From assembly GCA_016702645.1 (NCBI GenBank), contig JADJDP010000001.1, positions 1-28,639 on the forward strand: a DNA stretch of 28,639 nucleotides, given 5' to 3'. This document shows, piece by piece, positions 25,861 to 28,639 of this stretch. The stretch's first letter is position 1. Every line of letters starts with the position of its first letter. The position numbers were made by a program, and so were the translations under genes. The DNA comes from Flavobacteriales bacterium. Lineage in GTDB: Bacteria; Bacteroidota; Bacteroidia; Flavobacteriales_F; PHOS-HE28. The notes under the pieces are model-generated. The model ran no database searches. It saw only the letters and a list, made by a program, of their open reading frames with translations, and was not told the origin of the DNA.

Positions 25861-26766
25861 TACATCCGTGCCTGAACGCATGCTCCTGCACCTTGATGAC
25901 GTGCAGCACGAACGGGAACAACGCATCCATCGTTTCCGTGCACCGCGTGTTGAGCCCGGTAGCGTGATTACCAACGACCGACCATCATACCCGCAACACC
26001 ACGGGACATGATGCCAGCGGCATACGCTCCTGACCATACGCACGTGCCGCTTCCATAATGCCCGGCACTTCCCGGTCGAGGATAGGTGCAATGGCCTCGG
26101 GTGTTCGATCGCGCGGTGAGAGGCCGGTGCCGCCGGTGGTGAGGATAAGGTCAAGCCCTTCAGCGGCCCAAGCCTTCACCAACGTGGCGATCCGACCTGG
26201 CTCATCGGGACAAACCGCTTGGATGTCAACGGACCCAACTTCTTCAACCGTTCTGCGATCGCGGTCCGGACCTTTGTCCTCCTTCTTCCCGCTGGCCACC
26301 ATCACTGATCGCACAGCACGGCGGCGCGGGGTGCTTTGTCGAACGCATCCTTCAATCGCTCTTGCCACCTTTCTTCTCCACCAGCCGTATGCGGTCGATG
26401 GTGATGCCTTTGTCGATCGGCTTCAGCATGTCGTAGATCGTGAAGGCTGCAACGCTGGCACCATGCATTGCTTCCACTTCCACGCCGGTGCGGTAGACCG
26501 TGCGAACGAGCGTGCGTACAACGATGGCCATGGGTTGCACATCGAAGGTCAAGGCTGCGTGTTCGACCGGCGGGATGGCAATCGGGATCGTGTCCGATGT
26601 GCGTTTGACCCCGAAGAGACCCGCAATGCGCGCGGCTTCCAACACATCGCCCTTGGGGACGCGCTTCTCCTTCACGGCGGCGATGGTCGCAGGATCGGCT
26701 CACGGAGACAGTGGCTTCGGCGGTCGCTTCGCGCAGCGTGGTGGGTTTGTGGGTGATATCTACCAT
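25860..26766 (-). CDS. moaCB: Bifunctional MoaC/MogA (MoaB) molybdenum cofactor protein, frameshifted
   Basis: A fusion of about 302 residues, the usual length of the Bacteroidota bifunctional protein. The MoaC half begins MVDITHKPTTLREATAEATV and holds RVPKGDVLEAARIAGLFGVK, VEVEAMHGASVAAFTIYDML and KPIDKGITIDRIRLVEKKGG; it makes cyclic pyranopterin monophosphate. The MogA-like half (from about 26330) has DLILTTGGTGLSPRDRTPEA, then DREVPGIMEAARAYGQERMP, then PGSTRGA and MDALFPFVLHVIKV; it adenylates molybdopterin. Indels occur near 26350, 26600-26700, 25985 and 25900. The stop TAA overlaps the next ATG. The spacer to moaE upstream is filled by a palindromic repeat. Confidence 0.9.
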
Positions 26767-26782
26767 TGGTCAATGCCATCGC

Positions 26783-26806
26783 GAGCGGACGATCATCCGC
26801 CCCTAC
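26783..26806. repeat. REP-like palindromic repeat, copy 1, between moaE and moaC
   Basis: GCGGACGATC-ATCCGC followed by CCCTAC; 22 of 24 bases equal the copy at 27104. It takes up most of the 43-base moaE-moaC spacer, ending three bases before the moaE stop and starting 16 bases before the moaC ATG. Confidence 0.8.
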
Positions 26807-26809
26807 GAG

Positions 26810-27280
26810 TTACGTTTCCAGACGTGTGTGGTGTCGGACAGGATACTCCTTGCCGAAGATCGGCAGACGTTTCTTCACTTCATCGGTGACGTACGCCACG
26901 GCCTCCCGCGCTTGCTGGCGGTGTGCCGCACTGGCGAAGACCATGAAACACAACTCGCCCGCTTTGATCACACCTTGACTGTGATGCACATGTAGACAAG
27001 TCATCTGCGGCCAGCGCGCAAAGGCCTCTTCGCGTATCGCGGTCATCTGCTCATTGGCCATGTCGCGGTAGGCGGTGTAATCAATGGCCGATACCGTTGT
27101 AACGGGCGGACGATCGTCCGCCCCTACCACGGCATCGGCACGTACCTGTCCCAGAAAGATCTCGTGGGCACCGATGTCGGTGCGTGTGGCGTGCTTCGCA
27201 ATGCTCTCCGCGATGAACGATACCGGTATGGCTCCTTCAACGAAGATGTCGCGTTTGCGGTGCTGCGCCGTGTTGCTCAT
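26810..27280 (-). CDS. moaE: Molybdopterin synthase catalytic subunit MoaE
   Basis: A 156-residue intact protein that, with MoaD, inserts the dithiolene sulfurs into precursor Z. It shows AHEIFLGQVRAD, then VSAIDYTAYRDMANEQMTAI, REEAFARWPQMTCLHVHHSQ, GVIKAGELCFMVFASAAHRQ, and the active-site region VTDEVKKRLPIFGKE with the two conserved lysines. Between QVRADAVV and TVSAIDY there is an extra stretch, GADDRPPVT, coded by the palindromic repeat at 27104; this loop is short and variable in the family, so the protein probably still folds. The C-terminus (RHHTRLET) ends just at the other repeat copy. The ATG overlaps the moaD stop. Confidence 0.93.
   Translation of the reverse strand: MSNTAQHRKRDIFVEGAIPVSFIAESIAKHATRTDIGAHEIFLGQVRADAVVGADDRPPVTTVSAIDYTAYRDMANEQMTAIREEAFARWPQMTCLHVHHSQGVIKAGELCFMVFASAAHRQQAREAVAYVTDEVKKRLPIFGKEYPVRHHTRLET
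27104..27127. repeat. REP-like palindromic repeat, copy 2, inside moaE
   Basis: GGGCGGACGATCGTCCGCCC (27104-27123) is a perfect 20-base palindrome, followed by CTAC as in copy 1. It lies inside the moaE reading frame and is translated there as part of GADDRPPV. Confidence 0.88.
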
Positions 27281-27499
27281 CCGCCTGCGAATGGGGTAGC
27301 ACGGCGATCTCTCGGTGCCGTTGAATGCGCGGTCTTCATGCACCACTCTGACGATCCACGGAAATGGCGTAGCTCAGGCGCTCGTCCCCGGAATGCGTTC
27401 TGCCAATTCGCGTCGTAGTGCGACCAGCGAACCGGCTTCCACGGCGATGGAGTTCGCTCCGGCCTTCTCCGCCACCATTCCGAACAACAGGACGTCCAT
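27277..27499 (-). CDS. moaD: Molybdopterin synthase sulfur carrier subunit MoaD, frameshifted
   Basis: A ubiquitin-fold protein of about 75 residues. It begins MDVLLFGMVAEKAGANSIAV, then LRRELAERIP, and ends with the required C-terminal Gly-Gly (PFAGG), which is thiocarboxylated and slots into MoaE. The middle is shifted by indels between about 27290 and 27375, where YAISVD-like codons can be found in another frame. The stop overlaps the moaE ATG (ATGA). This is the first gene of the moaD-moaE-moaCB run on the minus strand. Confidence 0.85.
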
Positions 27500-27559
27500 G
27501 GTGTCAAGATCGGTCTTTCCGGAAGCCTTCCCCGTTCCATGCCCATTGCTCCCCAACCC

Positions 27560-27567
27560 TAGATTCG
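27560..27567 (+). promoter_or_regulatory. -7-like promoter element before the outer-membrane-like gene
   Basis: TAGATTCG, one mismatch from TAnnTTTG, 8 bases before the ATG at 27576. If used, the transcript would have a very short leader. Confidence 0.35.
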
Positions 27568-27575
27568 TGCGGACA

Positions 27576-28127
27576 ATGCGCTTCTCCGCGAAAACATATC
27601 GCCTGTTCAGCTATCTCATGCTGAACGTATGTGGCGACCAACGCAAATGCCCAAGCTTCGACCCAACCGCCGCCGAAGGCGTTGCGCACGATCTCCAAAT
27701 ACAAGGAGTTCGGCCTGTTGGTCGGCTATGCGTACACGATCGACAAGCCGTCCTCTTCGCGCTATCATGTTCTGGAATTGGGACTGGCCCGCGCTTCCGT
27801 AAACCGATCCCATCACTACCTGAGCGGCTCCGTACATTTCTCCAACGAATTCATTCTCAAGGGGTGATCAGCTTGTATGGGGTCCGAAGGTGGGGTTCAC
27901 TGGAGGCCCTAGGTATCTTCTTCCTTGGCGCCGATCGATATACTACACCGACCTGTCCACCGGGTCGTTGCGATTGGCTCCATTCTTCGGGTTGGGCGTT
28001 ACCGATCATGATGGCCTTCGACCACATGTGCTGCTCGCAGGAAACGACGACCTGCTCGTGAACAAGGTTCCCGTTGCCGTTGTGACCAGATTCTACCGAT
28101 CGCGCGACGTCATCACCACCATTCTAA
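27576..28127 (+). CDS. Putative outer-membrane beta-barrel-like protein, unknown function, frameshifted
   Basis: About 184 codons. It opens MRFSAKTYRLFSYLML, possibly a poor signal peptide scrambled by an indel, then QASTQPPPKALRTISKYKEF and the strand-rich GLLVGYAYTIDKPSSSRYHV, LELGLARASVNRSHHYLSGS, VHFSNEFILKGDQLVWGPKV, YYTDLSTGSLRLAPFFGLG and VAVVTRFYRSRD. Alternating hydrophobic residues and long Gly/Tyr/Ser strands suggest a small beta-barrel, but I recognise no family. The end is taken as the TAA at 28125-28127, which is in frame with the start but reached only after several indels; it overlaps the mobA stop on the other strand. It sits between moaD and mobA and runs against mobA. Confidence 0.55.
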
Positions 28128-28639
28128 GTATCGCGAGGTATCTCTGCTCCGTCAAGATCGGTGGGCGCGTTGAGGTTCCGGTAGATGTCCTTGGCCAACC
28201 TTCCTCGCCGGGGCAGATCCGCTCGTAGCGTGTGCGCACACGGTCCAATCCGTCGATGCATCTTCAATTGGCCCTGAATGATGCAGGCCTTGAACGCTGG
28301 AAGGGAACGTCTGTGGTACGCGGCGACCAAGGTTCAATATTCCCATCACAAGCGGAACGTAGGCGTCGTGGACCTTGGTCGTCCCTCCTTCAGCGTAATG
28401 AACAGTTCTGCGGTCACGTGAGGCATATCGCAGCCAGGGACCAACATGCTGCTGTATCGCGCGTGCTTCAATGCCGTGGCAATGCCGCCCATGGGACCGT
28501 TGCCGGGTAGATCATCAGGATCACTCTGGTGGTGCAAATGACCATAGACCGAAGGCTCTCGATCACGTCAGTTCATGCACATGCGGACGGAGATGACCGA
28601 GCGCACGTTCAAGCAATGTTCGTCCTTCGAACTGCGCAG
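28124..28639 (-). CDS. mobA: Molybdenum cofactor guanylyltransferase MobA, 5' partial, frameshifted
   Basis: Attaches GMP to molybdopterin to form the guanine dinucleotide cofactor that FdhA needs. The start lies beyond the right edge. Visible parts are QFEGRTLLERALGHLRPHVH, PDDLPGNGPMGGIATALKHA, then YSSMLVPGCDMPHVTAELFI (the metal-binding CDMP with family-typical spacing), then VAAYHRRSLPAFKACIIQGQ and the tail LRADLPRRGRLAKDIYRNLN, then APTDLDGAEIPRDT. The NxNxPxDL pattern near the end fits MobA. The N-terminal GGxSxRMG loop is outside the window. Indels lie near 28350 and 28540-28580. It converges with the outer-membrane-like gene. Confidence 0.88.

Noticed and set aside
1..28639. tRNA, rRNA, integrase or transposase genes that would explain the fdhA fragments
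   Set aside because: I saw none in either strand; no terminal inverted repeats or target-site duplications of an IS were found at the fragment edges.

Overview
The window looks like chromosomal DNA of a high-GC member of the Bacteroidota, probably of the order Flavobacteriales. The reasons are two proteins with type IX secretion (T9SS) sorting tails, a fused MoaC/MogA protein, an NdpA-type nucleoid-associated protein, a GreA-like protein of the kind annotated as '3-oxoacyl-ACP synthase' in this phylum, and promoter elements close to the phylum -7 box TAnnTTTG. Many genes are split by single-base indels, often in compensating pairs. This looks like an uncorrected long-read assembly rather than biological decay. 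Genes at 2.6-4.4, 5.0-5.6, 6.1-11.5 and 12.8-13.9 kb are largely intact, while those at 0-1.7 and 14-28.6 kb are heavily indel-ridden. I give such genes as one feature across the frames.

Layout. (1) 1-2585: the end of an HlyD-type membrane fusion protein, overlapped by a TolC-type outer membrane protein (export system). (2) 2598-4769: a T9SS-secreted protein. (3) 4.9-12.5 kb: a locus built around an intact cytosolic formate dehydrogenase gene, fdhA (8599-11463). Three partial copies of the fdhA 5' end lie upstream and two pieces of its 3' end lie downstream. Unrelated genes sit between them: a cupin, a thioredoxin-like/MarR pair with a divergent DUF2024 gene, a patatin and a lipoprotein. (4) 12.5-15.3 kb: a Fic protein with its own operator array and an SRPBCC protein, flanked by two similar short gene-tail remnants. 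(5) 15.4-18.5 kb: an NTF2-like protein, a beta-propeller lipoprotein, the GreA-like protein and a YciI-like protein. (6) 18.5-20.5 kb: the minus-strand run tag-fdhD-grpB. (7) 20.5-23.0 kb: a second T9SS protein with delta-60 repeats. (8) 23.2-28.6 kb: a molybdenum cofactor cluster of moaA, moaCB, moaE, moaD and mobA, with ndpA, a small membrane protein and an outer-membrane-like protein among them.

How it fits together. MoaA and the MoaC domain make cPMP, MoaD/MoaE convert it to molybdopterin, the MogA domain adenylates it, MobA makes the guanine dinucleotide form, and FdhD sulfurates the cofactor for FdhA. FdhA is therefore the likely client of the whole right half of the window. moeA and molybdate transport genes are not here.

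The most unusual feature is the repeated, fragmentary fdhA sequence around the intact gene. The fragments differ from the intact gene mainly at silent codon positions, so they look like pieces of once-functional fdhA alleles, each next to a different cargo gene. A second unusual feature is a 20-bp perfect palindrome inserted in frame within moaE, with a near-identical copy filling the moaE-moaC spacer.
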